Shown: one piece after another, positions 25,340 to 34,226 of the stretch
Layout: every line of letters begins with the position of its first letter
Position numbering within the stretch: position 1 is the first letter of the stretch
Assembly (NCBI GenBank): GCA_965267335.1
Contig: OZ253953.1
Location: 2,480,001-2,544,000 of the forward strand
DNA: 64,000 nt
From: G965267335 sp965267335
GTDB taxonomy: Bacteria > Bacteroidota > Bacteroidia > Cytophagales > JAAEPT01
Direction of reading: 5' to 3'
Made by a program: the position numbers and the translations under genes
Notes under the pieces: generated by a model
Told to the model about the DNA's origin: nothing
Database searches by the model: none
The model's input: the letters and a program-made list of their open reading frames with translations, nothing else

Positions 25340-26398
25340 TTCACTTGGTGTTTTTCGAACAATTTTCCCAGTCGGGGTTTTTTCTATCCGTTCAGTTAAG
25401 TAGAAGGCTTTTGGCACTAATATTTTATCAATATTACTTTTTATAAGAGCTTGTTCAACCTGTAATTTTAAATCCGTTTTCGTTCCCTCAATTACCATTA
25501 CAAGGCGATTACCAAGTATACTATCTTGTTCTGACGTCAGGTAAAACGCGGGAAGGTTTAATTTTAAGCCGATTGAACTCTTGATTTTTTCTTCCACTTG
25601 CTCAGGATGAATTTTTAAGCCCCCTGAATTAATTACATTATCTGCTCTACCTAACCACTCAAACTCCCTTTGGCTAATGAGCCGTACAACATCATTTGTG
25701 ATAAGCTTTTCGTTATTGGTTACTTCACCTTCAACCACCAGACAATTTCTTTCATCTTGAGAAATTGTAATTCCATCTAGTACCTTAAAATAATTATCTT
25801 TTCCGTTGTTGAGCTTACGAAGGGCGATGTGTGAAACAGTTTCTGTCATACCGTAGGTATGGTAAATGTTTGCAATAATTTGTTGTGCTAATACTTCTAT
25901 TTCATAGGAAACAGGCGCTCCTCCAAGAAGTATATGTTGGTAACCCTTAAACTGTTCAGGACTTTGGGAGTAAGCCTTTGAAAATTGAGCTGGTACCAGT
26001 GCTGTAAATTGATAATGTTCTAACTGTGGGTTCATAGAAGGTTCTACAACCTCCAAATCTAAGCCGAGTACAAAAGCCCTTACCAGCATCATTTTTCCGG
26101 CAATATATTTTACAGGCAGGCAGCAAAGTGTCTTTGTGCCTCTGGACAAGCCCAAGGCTTTGCCGGTACTCATAGCACTCACTATCAGTTGATTTCTTGT
26201 AATAGTTATTTCCTTTGGGGCTCCTGTACTGCCGGAAGTAGGTAAAATAAGTGATTGCTGATTACTAAGCCACCATCTACAGAATGATAGGACTTGTTCT
26301 TCGTTTTCGGTTGTGGTGAGCGTTGCGTCATTGAGTATGAGTTCGGAATTCCATCTGTTTCCGTTTACGATTATTGATATATCCTCACTATGGCTCAC
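25313..26398 (-). CDS. menE: o-succinylbenzoate-CoA ligase
   Basis: 361 residues from a GTG overlapping the menD stop (GTGA). The ATP-binding loop LPTSGSTGAPKEITITRNQL, the IYHTYGMTETVSHIAL motif, WLGRADNVINSGGLKIHPE and the final EKTPTGKIVRKT lysine motif mark an acyl-adenylate enzyme. It is much shorter than Gram-positive MenE (about 470), which is usual in Bacteroidota, where the N-terminal subdomain is reduced. The enzyme makes o-succinylbenzoyl-CoA for MenB. Position at the end of the menI-menF-menD operon supports the assignment over other AMP ligases. Confidence 0.92.
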   Translation of the reverse strand: MSHSEDISIIVNGNRWNSELILNDATLTTTENEEQVLSFCRWWLSNQQSLILPTSGSTGAPKEITITRNQLIVSAMSTGKALGLSRGTKTLCCLPVKYIAGKMMLVRAFVLGLDLEVVEPSMNPQLEHYQFTALVPAQFSKAYSQSPEQFKGYQHILLGGAPVSYEIEVLAQQIIANIYHTYGMTETVSHIALRKLNNGKDNYFKVLDGITISQDERNCLVVEGEVTNNEKLITNDVVRLISQREFEWLGRADNVINSGGLKIHPEQVEEKIKSSIGLKLNLPAFYLTSEQDSILGNRLVMVIEGTKTDLKLQVEQALIKSNIDKILVPKAFYLTERIEKTPTGKIVRKTPSELVNNKSLR

Positions 26399-28047
26399 CT
26401 AACTTTGGTCTTTTCGAACTTCATCACATCTTTGAAGGTCTTCGTATTTGATTCGGGATCGGTGAATACCTCAAAAGCGGCAGGTCCTGAATTGGCAAGA
26501 AACTCAGGGAGAACAGACGAAAGCTCTGAATAATCATTTGCTTTAAAATATGCTACTCCAATATCTTTTAATGTGTTTTCTGCGGTGAACTTTTGCTCTG
26601 TGACAAAGTATTTTTCAAGTTCGGGTTGTTCAGTAGGGCCGTTGATAAGTCTGAATATGCCACCACCAGCATTGTTAAGGATAATTACTTTCAGGTTATT
26701 TGGTAAGTAATTATTCCAAAAGGCGTTTCTATCATACATAAACGACATATCACCTAAAATGATGAAATGAGGTCTTTTCGAGACCATGGCACTTCCGTAG
26801 GCTGTGCTCATACTTCCATCTATTCCACTTGTTCCCCTATTACAATGAACATCGAATGATTTGTCATAGGAGTTGATAATATTGGCGTAACGAACAGGAG
26901 TACTATTTCCCAAATGTAGCACACTGTTTTCTGGTAATGACATCATTACTTTTTGCACTACAGAAAATTCGTTGAATGGAGCTGTAAGAAGTGTTCCTTC
27001 TATATGATGTTTGCATTCCTGATCAATAGCTTTCCAATTTTCCAGAAATGCTGAATTTGTATTGATTTCAATTTTCTTAAAAAATAGTTCAGGTTGGCAT
27101 ATAATACTTTCGGTCAAATGTTCATAGGTATCGGCCTTGCTGCCATCCGGATCTATGTGCCAGTGCTCAAGTTTGCGGCAACCTCGTAGGAAGAGTTTTA
27201 GATTTTTGCTAATCACAGACATACCTATGGTAATAACCAAATCAGGGTGAAGCCCTAATGTGTTTTTCTTGTCTCTCAGAAACACATCCTGATGATGGAT
27301 AGAATGGGGTAGATGGCCGTAATTTGAAATTATGTCAGAAACAATGGGAATACCTTTTTTTTCAAGTAAGGTTGATAAATCATTGTTACGCTCGCTTTGT
27401 CCAGCGACAACCAGAACCTTTTCAAAAGAACTGATTTTTTCTTGAATCTCACTGAAATCCACAGAGTCTTCGGGTGACAGTTCGTTCTTCAGATATTTTT
27501 TGAAGTCTATTTCATCCAAAGCCCCGTCCGGGTAAAATGGCTCTTTGAATGGAATATTAATATGTACTGGTCCAAATGGTGCCGTTGTTGCTTCTTTGTA
27601 CGCTGATCGGAATACTTCAGTATAAGACTCAATCATTGATTCTGAGCCATCATCAACAGGTAGGTTATATGATGCTTTTACATGATTCGACAGGGCATTT
27701 GGTTGATTGATTGTTTGTCCATCTCGTTGACCAATCCATTCTGGTGGTCGGTCTGCCGAAATGACCAGAAGGGGAATCTGATTAAAGAAAGCCTCAGCAA
27801 CCGCAGGCCCATAGTTTAACAGTGCGGTTCCTGATGTACAGGTCAATGCGACAGGAGTTTTTGTTGCCTGGGCAATACCCAAACCGATAAAACCTGCTGA
27901 GCGTTCATCACTGATCACAAAGTCTTTTACGGATTTGTTTCGAGCGAATGAGATACTCAAAGGGGCGCACCTCGAACCAGGGGAGAGCACTGCGTATTTA
28001 GTGCCTAGCTGTGAACAGAGTTCTGAGATGTGAAAACCTATCTTCAA
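26395..28047 (-). CDS. menD: SEPHCHC synthase
   Basis: 550 residues of a ThDP-dependent enzyme. It joins isochorismate with the C4 unit of 2-oxoglutarate in menaquinone synthesis. The N-terminal AVLSPGSRCAPLSISFAR is the typical MenD start, VISDERSAGFIGLGIAQ holds the catalytic Glu of the ThDP site, and GDMSFMYDRNAFWNN is the metal/ThDP motif. RGTSGIDGS binds the isochorismate side. It overlaps menF by 4 bp (ATGA) and menE by 4 bp. Confidence 0.95.
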   Translation of the reverse strand: MKIGFHISELCSQLGTKYAVLSPGSRCAPLSISFARNKSVKDFVISDERSAGFIGLGIAQATKTPVALTCTSGTALLNYGPAVAEAFFNQIPLLVISADRPPEWIGQRDGQTINQPNALSNHVKASYNLPVDDGSESMIESYTEVFRSAYKEATTAPFGPVHINIPFKEPFYPDGALDEIDFKKYLKNELSPEDSVDFSEIQEKISSFEKVLVVAGQSERNNDLSTLLEKKGIPIVSDIISNYGHLPHSIHHQDVFLRDKKNTLGLHPDLVITIGMSVISKNLKLFLRGCRKLEHWHIDPDGSKADTYEHLTESIICQPELFFKKIEINTNSAFLENWKAIDQECKHHIEGTLLTAPFNEFSVVQKVMMSLPENSVLHLGNSTPVRYANIINSYDKSFDVHCNRGTSGIDGSMSTAYGSAMVSKRPHFIILGDMSFMYDRNAFWNNYLPNNLKVIILNNAGGGIFRLINGPTEQPELEKYFVTEQKFTAENTLKDIGVAYFKANDYSELSSVLPEFLANSGPAAFEVFTDPESNTKTFKDVMKFEKTKVR

Positions 28048-29258
28048 TTCAGGAGGTTTTGGATGGTTTGAAACTTCAATTCTGTTTCTCTTGATTCATT
28101 TTCAGGAAGCGAGTCCTCAGTGATACCCGCTCCGGCATAAAGGACTACATGATTGCTATATATTTTACAGCACCTTAGGTTAACATATATTGAGGTTCCT
28201 ATTGAGTGATTAACTGGTCCGAGAAACCCACTGTAAAATTCTCTGTCATGGCTTTCTTTTTCCTTAATAAAGGAAGTTGCCCATTCTTTTGGCATGCCAC
28301 AGACGGCTGAGGTCGGGTGGAGCAGTTCAAGCATTACTGTGGGAAGTTCAGGAAAGTTTACCTCATTCATGTCCACCACAAAATCTGTTCTTAAATGCAT
28401 CAGGTTCCCTGCTAATGTTGTTTTCGGGCCGTATTCATCAAACTCGCGTAATCTGATTTTCTTGAAGCAATTGATGATATAACGGGTTACCAATGCTTGT
28501 TCCTCTATTTCCTTCTGTGTCCAGGTAGCTTCTTTTAGCGATCGGCCATCATAAGCTTGGGTGCCGGCCAAAGCCATAGTTTCAAAGACATTCTGGTTGT
28601 CGTGATTTAGAAGAATTTCCGGAGTAGCACCAAACCACAATCCGAATTCAGGTGAATATATGATATAACTAAAGCTGTACGGATATTTTTGAATAGAGTC
28701 AATAAAACGGTTGTGTAGACTTTGGAGTACCTCTGATTCGATCACCTTTGTTCTGGAAAGCACCACTTTTAACTTTTTTTCATCTGAAGCAATCTCCTCA
28801 ATAGCCTCTTTTACACATATTTCATAGTCAGTTTGATTAGCGTATTTGCTGTCCTCCAATTGATTGAGCGAAGGTGTGTCTTTTGAGTCATTGATTACGG
28901 AATTAATGAATGGTTCTGCTTCCAAATCAGAGCCTATTACGGTCAATTCTTTTTCGGTACTACTCCAATGAATATTGGCTTCTATAAATGAAGCTTGGTC
29001 ATTTGGGTAATCGAAAGGTGCAACAACAAAGCCTGTTCCAAGTTCCTTGAAATCTACTGATTGAGGCTGCCTCAGTTTTTCATTGAGGTCGACATAGATA
29101 TCGTAGTTTTGAGTCTCGGGGTTGGACCAAATAGCAATGTGTTTGCCATGTTCTATAGCGGTGTATAGAAACTTTTTGACAACTTCTTCAGGAAAAAGTT
29201 CTTTTAGTGTCTGATATTTTTGGTCCGTTAATTTTTCCAACTTAGTTCTTCTTGGCAA
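28044..29258 (-). CDS. menF: Isochorismate synthase
   Basis: 404 residues of the chorismate-binding family. The enzyme converts chorismate to isochorismate, the first committed step to menaquinone. The C-terminal core shows LSRTKVIES, GATPEILL, ALAGTQAYDGRSLKEATW, HPTSAVCGMPKEWA and YAGAGITEDSLPENE with the Mg-binding Glu residues. The start is a TTG (29256-29258) inside the end of the hotdog gene, 17 bp overlap; no ATG lies near, so this is accepted. The motif TALAGT/LAGTQ favours isochorismate synthase over anthranilate or PABA synthase, in line with its operon. Confidence 0.92.
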   Translation of the reverse strand: MPRRTKLEKLTDQKYQTLKELFPEEVVKKFLYTAIEHGKHIAIWSNPETQNYDIYVDLNEKLRQPQSVDFKELGTGFVVAPFDYPNDQASFIEANIHWSSTEKELTVIGSDLEAEPFINSVINDSKDTPSLNQLEDSKYANQTDYEICVKEAIEEIASDEKKLKVVLSRTKVIESEVLQSLHNRFIDSIQKYPYSFSYIIYSPEFGLWFGATPEILLNHDNQNVFETMALAGTQAYDGRSLKEATWTQKEIEEQALVTRYIINCFKKIRLREFDEYGPKTTLAGNLMHLRTDFVVDMNEVNFPELPTVMLELLHPTSAVCGMPKEWATSFIKEKESHDREFYSGFLGPVNHSIGTSIYVNLRCCKIYSNHVVLYAGAGITEDSLPENESRETELKFQTIQNLLN

Positions 29259-29664
29259 TAACGGCTACGGTCAGTCTGCTGATGCAGACAAGTTCATCTT
29301 TCTCATTGGTAATACGGATATCCCATACCTGAGTGCTTTTGCCTGCATGAACGACAGTAGCCTTACCTGTTACAATGCCCTCTGTCATTTTTCGAACATG
29401 ATTTGCATTGACCTCTTGACCAACACAGAAATGAGTTTCAGGGTTGATCAAACAGTTAGCTCCCATACTTCCCAACGATTCAGCGAGCACAACTGATGCC
29501 CCCCCATGTAACACCCCTAAGGGCTGTTTTGTTCGTTCATCGACCGGCATGGTTCCGCATAAATAGTCCTTTCCCACTTCTGTATAAAGGATACCTAAGT
29601 GCTTCGTCATGTTATTGTTAAACTTATCGTTTAAGAGTTCGGGAGTAATGTAATCAGGTATCAA
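29242..29664 (-). CDS. menI: Hotdog-fold thioesterase, probable DHNA-CoA thioesterase
   Basis: 140 residues from a TTG (29662-29664). The hotdog PaaI-like pattern is clear: GTMPVDERTKQPLGVLHGGA with the catalytic region, then SVVLAESLGSMGANCL, and EVNANHVRKMTEGIVTGKA. It is the first gene of the operon menI-menF-menD-menE, which fits hydrolysis of 1,4-dihydroxy-2-naphthoyl-CoA, the step after MenB. The symbol is an inference from context and the family; a general thioesterase is possible. It is transcribed away from the phosphatase gene 41 bp away. Confidence 0.8.
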   Translation of the reverse strand: MIPDYITPELLNDKFNNNMTKHLGILYTEVGKDYLCGTMPVDERTKQPLGVLHGGASVVLAESLGSMGANCLINPETHFCVGQEVNANHVRKMTEGIVTGKATVVHAGKSTQVWDIRITNEKDELVCISRLTVAVIAKKN

Positions 29665-29666
29665 TT

Positions 29667-29696
29667 TTGGAGCTTTGCGGTTAGCAGTTAATTTTG
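29667..29696 (+). promoter_or_regulatory. Bacteroidota-type promoter for the phosphatase gene
   Basis: TTG at 29667-29669, a 19-bp spacer, and TAATTTTG at 29689-29696 match the consensus TTG-N19-TAnnTTTG exactly. Transcription should begin near 29703, next to the ATG at 29706, so the message is almost leaderless. This also argues against the in-frame TTG at 29694, which lies inside the -7 box. Confidence 0.6.
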
Positions 29697-29705
29697 GTTA
29701 AAATT

Positions 29706-30344
29706 ATGGAAGAAAGCGATACAAAGAAAAAAGGAGTGCAAAAAATATACATTGTAAGACACGGGCAGACAGACTATAACCTGAAAGGCATTATTCAGGG
29801 AAGCGGTGTTGATAGTTCTTTGAATGCAACCGGAAGGCGGCAGGCACAGGCATTTTACGAAGCATATAAAAATGTACCGTTTGATCATTTTTTTACTTCT
29901 GCTTTGAAGAGAACCAAGGAGTCTATAAGCGCTTTTATAAATGAGAGCACTCCGTTAACTAGTTTGAGCGAGTTAAATGAAATCAGTTGGGGGCCATATG
30001 ATGGAGTGATGGATACCAGTGAAAAGGATTCATACTACTGGAACACATTGAGTGCCTGGAATGAAGGCAAAACAGACTTTTGTATAGAAGGAGGGGAAAG
30101 TCCGATGATGGTCAAAGAACGTGTGGCCAGAGGATGGGAGAGAATAATAGCTAATTCTCAAGCCAGTAATATTCTGGTTTGTATGCACGGAAGAGCAATA
30201 AGAATATTATTGTGCCATATTACCAATACCGATTTACAGTTCATGGATAAGTTCAAGCATACCAACCTTGGTCTCTACGTTATTGAACTACAAGACGGAA
30301 AGGCAAAAGTTGTTATTGAGAATGAGAAATCACATCTACATTGA
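29706..30344 (+). CDS. Histidine phosphatase (phosphoglycerate-mutase-like) family protein
   Basis: 212 residues from ATG 29706, chosen because of the promoter just upstream. YIVRHGQTDYNLKGIIQG contains the RHG motif with the phosphate-accepting His. TSALKRTKES gives the second phosphate-binding Arg, and LVCMHGRAIRILLCH the second His (VxxHG). The family includes phosphatases for fructose-bisphosphate, alpha-ribazole and other small molecules; the substrate is unknown. The N-terminus MEESDTKKKGVQ is a charged extension. It is divergent from the menaquinone operon. Confidence 0.88.
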   Translation: MEESDTKKKGVQKIYIVRHGQTDYNLKGIIQGSGVDSSLNATGRRQAQAFYEAYKNVPFDHFFTSALKRTKESISAFINESTPLTSLSELNEISWGPYDGVMDTSEKDSYYWNTLSAWNEGKTDFCIEGGESPMMVKERVARGWERIIANSQASNILVCMHGRAIRILLCHITNTDLQFMDKFKHTNLGLYVIELQDGKAKVVIENEKSHLH

Positions 30345-30371
30345 ATGGACTTAATAAAGCATATAAAATTT

Positions 30372-30400
30372 TTGAAAAAGGTTATTATCGACTAATTTTG
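30372..30400 (+). promoter_or_regulatory. Bacteroidota-type promoter for the E2 gene
   Basis: TTG at 30372-30374 and TAATTTTG at 30393-30400 are spaced by 18 bp and match TTG-N19-TAnnTTTG. The start of transcription would be near 30407, leaving a leader of about 29 bases with CCTGGAGATAT before the ATG at 30436. Confidence 0.55.
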
Positions 30401-30435
30401 ACTGTTTCATTGTTTAACCTGGAGATATAAAAGAT

Positions 30436-32076
30436 ATGGCGGAAATCGTTACCATGCCAAAAATGAGTGATACTATGACTGAGGGAGTCATAGCTGCATG
30501 GCATAAGAAAGTTGGAGACAGCGTTGAGTCAGGAGAGCTCATGGCAGAGATTGAGACAGACAAAGCTACCATGGAATACGAATCATTTAATGATGGAGTG
30601 GTTCTTTATCTGGGAGCTAAGGAAGGAGAGGCCGTAGCAGTTGATGGATTGCTGGCAATTGTAGGAGAAAAAGGAGAGGATTATAAAAGCCTCTTAGAAG
30701 GATTTTCCGGTGGGTCTCAGGCTACTGCTTCTGAAGGTGGTAGTTCGGCCGAGGAATCTGCTCCGGCAGAAACTGCAGTAGCAGAAAAAGAAGAAATTGA
30801 TACTTCAGGAATTAACGCTCAGGTGGTGACAATGCCAAAAATGAGTGATACTATGACAGAAGGGGTTATTGCTAACTGGTTGTTTAAGGTTGGCGATACC
30901 GTAAAAGAGGGAGACATCCTCGCAGAAGTTGAGACGGACAAAGCTACCATGGAAATGGATAACTACCACGATGGTGTCCTTTTATACATTGGAGCTGAAG
31001 CAGGAAATGCCATCCCGGTAGATGGAGTAATGGCAATTATTGGTGAAAAAGGTGCAGATTGGGAAACTCTGTTGAAAGCTGAGCAGCAGAAGAATGAAGC
31101 TCCAGCAAAGAAAGAAGAACCTGCTAAGGAGCCAGAAAAAGAAACTAAAGGAGCATCTACATCGTCTCAACCCGCAAAAGCACCTTCAACAAATGGAAAG
31201 TCTTCCGGTTCTGCTGACGGACGTGTAAAAGCCTCTCCATTAGCTAAGAAATTGGCAGAGGAACTAGGCTACGATATAGCGCAAATCAACGGATCAGGGC
31301 CAAACGGCAGAGTTATAAAAAGCGATGTTGAGGAGTTTACTCCAACAACTTCAGCAGCGGGAAGTTTTGGAACAGCCGTTGTTGGTCAGGAAAGCTTTGA
31401 AGATATTCCTGCGAGTCAAATGCGTAAGGCAATTACACGAGGTCTTACTGCGAGCCAGTTTGGTGCTCCACACTTCTACCTTACCATGGAAATCGATATG
31501 GATAAGGCAATGGAAGCCAGGAAGAGTATCAATGAGATGGCTCCTACCAAGATTTCATTCAATGATCTTGTCGTGAAAGCGGTTGCGACAGCACTTCGTC
31601 AGCACCCACAGGTAAACTCATCGTGGATTGAAGACACTGCGAGTATCAGAATGAATCATCATATCAGTGTTGGGGTCGCAATGGCAATTGAGGACGGACT
31701 TGTTGTGCCAGTAGTGAAGTTTGCTGATAATAAGTCGCTGGCAGCTATCTCAGCGGAGGTAAAAGAATTTGCAGGAAAAGCTAAAGACAAAAAATTGTCG
31801 ATGGATGAGATGCAAGGTAATACCTTCACCGTTTCTAACCTGGGAATGTTTGGAATCGAAGAATTTACTTCAATTATCAATGCTCCTGAGTCTTGTATTC
31901 TGGCAGTTGGTGGCATCAAACAAACTCCGGTTGTTAAGGATGGTGAAATTGTTCCCGGTAATATTATGAAAGTAACATTGACTTGTGATCATAGAACAGT
32001 TGATGGAGCTACGGGAGCTGCATTTTTGAAAACTTTGAAGGACCTTCTCGAAGATCCTGTTAGAATATTGATCTAA
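30436..32076 (+). CDS. Pyruvate dehydrogenase complex E2, dihydrolipoamide acetyltransferase
   Basis: 546 residues. Two lipoyl domains (about 3-77 and 131-205) each hold the lipoyl lysine in EIETDKATME or EVETDKATME. A Pro/Ala/Lys-rich linker follows, then a peripheral-subunit-binding domain (VKASPLAKKLAEELGYDI to GRVIKSDVEEF, about 263-300). The catalytic domain (330-546) ends with DHRTVDGATGAAFL, which carries the active-site His and Asp. The start of each lipoyl domain (VTMPKMSDTMTEGVIA) is nearly identical, pointing to internal duplication. E1 and E3 genes are not adjacent, and the preceding phosphatase has its own promoter. Confidence 0.92.
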   Translation: MAEIVTMPKMSDTMTEGVIAAWHKKVGDSVESGELMAEIETDKATMEYESFNDGVVLYLGAKEGEAVAVDGLLAIVGEKGEDYKSLLEGFSGGSQATASEGGSSAEESAPAETAVAEKEEIDTSGINAQVVTMPKMSDTMTEGVIANWLFKVGDTVKEGDILAEVETDKATMEMDNYHDGVLLYIGAEAGNAIPVDGVMAIIGEKGADWETLLKAEQQKNEAPAKKEEPAKEPEKETKGASTSSQPAKAPSTNGKSSGSADGRVKASPLAKKLAEELGYDIAQINGSGPNGRVIKSDVEEFTPTTSAAGSFGTAVVGQESFEDIPASQMRKAITRGLTASQFGAPHFYLTMEIDMDKAMEARKSINEMAPTKISFNDLVVKAVATALRQHPQVNSSWIEDTASIRMNHHISVGVAMAIEDGLVVPVVKFADNKSLAAISAEVKEFAGKAKDKKLSMDEMQGNTFTVSNLGMFGIEEFTSIINAPESCILAVGGIKQTPVVKDGEIVPGNIMKVTLTCDHRTVDGATGAAFLKTLKDLLEDPVRILI

Positions 32077-32081
32077 TCATT

Positions 32082-32107
32082 AAAGCCTCCATGTGGGGCT
32101 TTTTTTA
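32082..32107 (+). terminator. Rho-independent terminator after the E2 gene
   Basis: AAAGCCTC (32082-32089) pairs with GGGGCTTT (32095-32102), an 8-bp stem with one T-G pair and a 5-base loop. A T run follows (32100-32107). It lies 5 bp after the stop codon. Confidence 0.8.
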
Positions 32108-32118
32108 TACATAAATAA

Positions 32119-32658
32119 ATGAAAGAAAGAATGAGATCGACCACCGTGCTCGGTGTCGTACACAAGGGAGAAGTGGCTATTGGGGCTGACGGACAAGCTA
32201 CTTTTGGTAACACAGTCGCCAAAAGCAATGTCAAGAAGATAAGGAAACTGCTTGATGGTAAAATTGTTACAGGATTTGCCGGATCTACTGCCGATGCCTT
32301 CACTTTGCTTGAGCGTTTCGAAGAAAAGCTTAATGCCTTCAAAGGTAATATGAAAAGAGCGGCTATAGAACTGGCCAAGGACTGGAGAACGGATAGATAT
32401 CTTAGAAAGCTGGAAGCGATGATGATTACAGCTGATAAGGATGAACTTTTGATTATTTCAGGTACTGGTGATGTGCTGGAACCAGATAATAACATCGCAG
32501 CAATTGGAAGTGGTAGTATGTATGCACAAGCAGCAGCAACAGCGCTTGTTAAAAATGCGCCCCAGATGTCAGCCGAAGAGATTGTAAGAGAAGGACTTAA
32601 TATAGCAGCTGATATTTGTATTTACACAAATCATAACTTGGTTATCGAAAAACTATAG
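32119..32658 (+). CDS. hslV: ATP-dependent protease peptidase subunit HslV
   Basis: 179 residues. The protein is the threonine-type peptidase that forms the core of the HslUV (ClpYQ) protease in the cytoplasm. After a short propeptide (MKERMRS) the mature protein starts at TTVLGVVHKG, where the first Thr (T8) is the nucleophile. GADGQATFGNTVAKSNVKKI is the conserved core with its Lys. hslU is not adjacent in this window. The terminator between this gene and the E2 gene makes it a separate transcript. Confidence 0.93.
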   Translation: MKERMRSTTVLGVVHKGEVAIGADGQATFGNTVAKSNVKKIRKLLDGKIVTGFAGSTADAFTLLERFEEKLNAFKGNMKRAAIELAKDWRTDRYLRKLEAMMITADKDELLIISGTGDVLEPDNNIAAIGSGSMYAQAAATALVKNAPQMSAEEIVREGLNIAADICIYTNHNLVIEKL

Positions 32659-32659
32659 T

Positions 32660-32998
32660 ATGAAAATATATCATAATCCCAGATGTATGAAAAGCCGGGA
32701 GACTCTTCAGATTATAGAGGAAGCGGGCAAGGACGTAGAAATTGTAGAATACCTGAAAACAATACCTACAAAGCCTGAGTTGAAGGAATTGTTGAAGCTT
32801 TTAGGTAAGAAGGCTAGCGAGATAATACGGAAAAACGAACCCGACTATAAGAACAATTTCAAAGGTAAAGATCTTTCTGAAGATCAATGGTTAGATGCCA
32901 TGATCGAGTACCCCAAACTCATAGAAAGGCCAATTGTTGTAAAGGGAAATAAAGCGGTACTTGGTCGACCACCAGAGAACGTAAATGAGCTACTGTAG
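32660..32998 (+). CDS. arsC: ArsC/Spx-family thioredoxin-fold reductase, arsenate reductase-like
   Basis: 112 residues, one base after hslV. The N-terminal KIYHNPRCMKSRETLQ holds the single active Cys of the glutaredoxin-linked ArsC family. EYLKTIPTKPELKELL and LIERPIVVKGNKAVLGRPPE contain the conserved Pro-preceding Arg residues of the arsenate-binding site. The protein may reduce arsenate or be a related glutaredoxin-like enzyme. No arsenic efflux gene or ArsR lies nearby, so an ars operon is not supported. It overlaps the convergent aminotransferase by 9 bp. Confidence 0.82.
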   Translation: MKIYHNPRCMKSRETLQIIEEAGKDVEIVEYLKTIPTKPELKELLKLLGKKASEIIRKNEPDYKNNFKGKDLSEDQWLDAMIEYPKLIERPIVVKGNKAVLGRPPENVNELL

Positions 32999-34180
32999 AG
33001 CTTCGTCAATTGATTTGATAATCTTTTGACAGCTTTCTCTTATCTCTTCCTCTGTAATGATGAGAGGAGGAGCAATCCTCATTGAGTTATCACAGAATAA
33101 GAACCAATCGGTTAATATTCCATTATGTAGAGCCTTTTGAATTATTTTTTCTAATAAGGCAAAGGAATCAAACTCTACTGCCATCATTAGTCCTTTGTTT
33201 CGGATTTCTACAATAGCATCGTGCTGTAATAATGATCTGAATAGGTTTGCCTTTTCATCTACTTCTGTACTAAGACCTTCCTTTAAGATGGTGTCAAGCG
33301 TAGCGATACTAGCCGCGCAACTTACCGGATGCCCACCAAATGTAGTGATATGTCCCAGAATTGGGTTGTGAGTGAGTACCGACATGATCTCTTTTGAGGA
33401 GATAAAGGCACCTACCGGAAAGCCACCACCCATTCCTTTTGCACAGGTAATAATGTCGGGAGTGATGCCGTAGTGTTCATGCGCCCAGAACTTACCCGTT
33501 CTACCAAAACCACTTTGTACTTCATCGATAATTAGCAAAGTTCCCTCCATGTCACATTTTTGTCTCAGGGCTGAAATAAACTCCTGGTCTGCCACCCGGA
33601 CACCAGCTTCACCCTGTACTACTTCTACAATGACAGCAGCAGTACGCTTGTTTATTTCTTCTAATTGGCTGATGTTGTTGAACTCAAGGTGTTTGATACC
33701 AGGTAGTAGAGGACGATAATTGCTTTTTAGGTCTTCGTTACCCGTTATGGAAAGTGCCCCATGAGTACTGCCATGGTAAGCGTTTTGGAATGAGATAATT
33801 TCACCACGGTTTGTATATCTCTTAGCTAGTTTAATCGCACCTTCATTGGCTTCGCTCCCAGAGTTGACAAAATACACGTTGTCCAATGAGGGAGCCAGGG
33901 TGTCTGATAGTTTCTTTGCTAGACTGGTTTGAGGAGATTCGATGAACTCACCATACACCATTAAGTGTGTGTATCTCTTGAGTTGATACTCTACGGCCTG
34001 AATGACGTTTGGATGCCTATGCCCAATATTACTAACGCCAATACCGGATATAATATCCACATACTCTTTGCCATTGATATCTTTCATATAGATACCTTCG
34101 GCTGATTCAATCTCCAGCATGAGGGGAGAGGTGGATGTCTGGGCTACATGCTCCAAAAAAAAGTGCCTATGTGTTAACAT
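32990..34180 (-). CDS. Class III (PLP-dependent) aminotransferase
   Basis: 396 residues from ATG at 34180; a GTG two codons upstream is possible but MLTHRHFFLEHVAQTS fits the family start. FVNSGSEANEGAIKLAKRYT, IDEVQSGFGRTGKFW and the PLP lysine in CAKGMGGGFPVGAF are the class III signature. Members use ornithine, acetylornithine, aspartate-linked or 4-aminobutyrate donors; the substrate is not certain. The start codon lies inside a strong hairpin with a U tract (see 34155-34186), so expression may be attenuated. Its end overlaps arsC by 9 bp. Confidence 0.9.
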   Translation of the reverse strand: MLTHRHFFLEHVAQTSTSPLMLEIESAEGIYMKDINGKEYVDIISGIGVSNIGHRHPNVIQAVEYQLKRYTHLMVYGEFIESPQTSLAKKLSDTLAPSLDNVYFVNSGSEANEGAIKLAKRYTNRGEIISFQNAYHGSTHGALSITGNEDLKSNYRPLLPGIKHLEFNNISQLEEINKRTAAVIVEVVQGEAGVRVADQEFISALRQKCDMEGTLLIIDEVQSGFGRTGKFWAHEHYGITPDIITCAKGMGGGFPVGAFISSKEIMSVLTHNPILGHITTFGGHPVSCAASIATLDTILKEGLSTEVDEKANLFRSLLQHDAIVEIRNKGLMMAVEFDSFALLEKIIQKALHNGILTDWFLFCDNSMRIAPPLIITEEEIRESCQKIIKSIDEALQ

Positions 34181-34186
34181 AGGCAC
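34155..34186 (-). terminator. Terminator-like hairpin covering the aminotransferase start codon
   Basis: On the minus strand the arms GTGCCTATGT (34186-34177) and ACATAGGCAC (34172-34163) form a perfect 10-bp stem with a 4-base loop, followed directly by eight T (34162-34155). On the plus strand it is preceded by the As and has no T run, so it would work only in the minus direction. The ATG (34180-34178) of the aminotransferase lies inside the first arm. It may end transcripts of the gene at 34227-34475 or regulate the aminotransferase. Confidence 0.75.
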
Positions 34187-34226
34187 AAATAAAGTGTTTG
34201 CTTAATACTTGAGCAAATAAATCCGG

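Noticed and set aside
32660..32998. An arsenic-resistance operon around the ArsC-like gene
   Set aside because: No ArsR, ArsB or Acr3 gene is nearby; hslV and an aminotransferase flank it.
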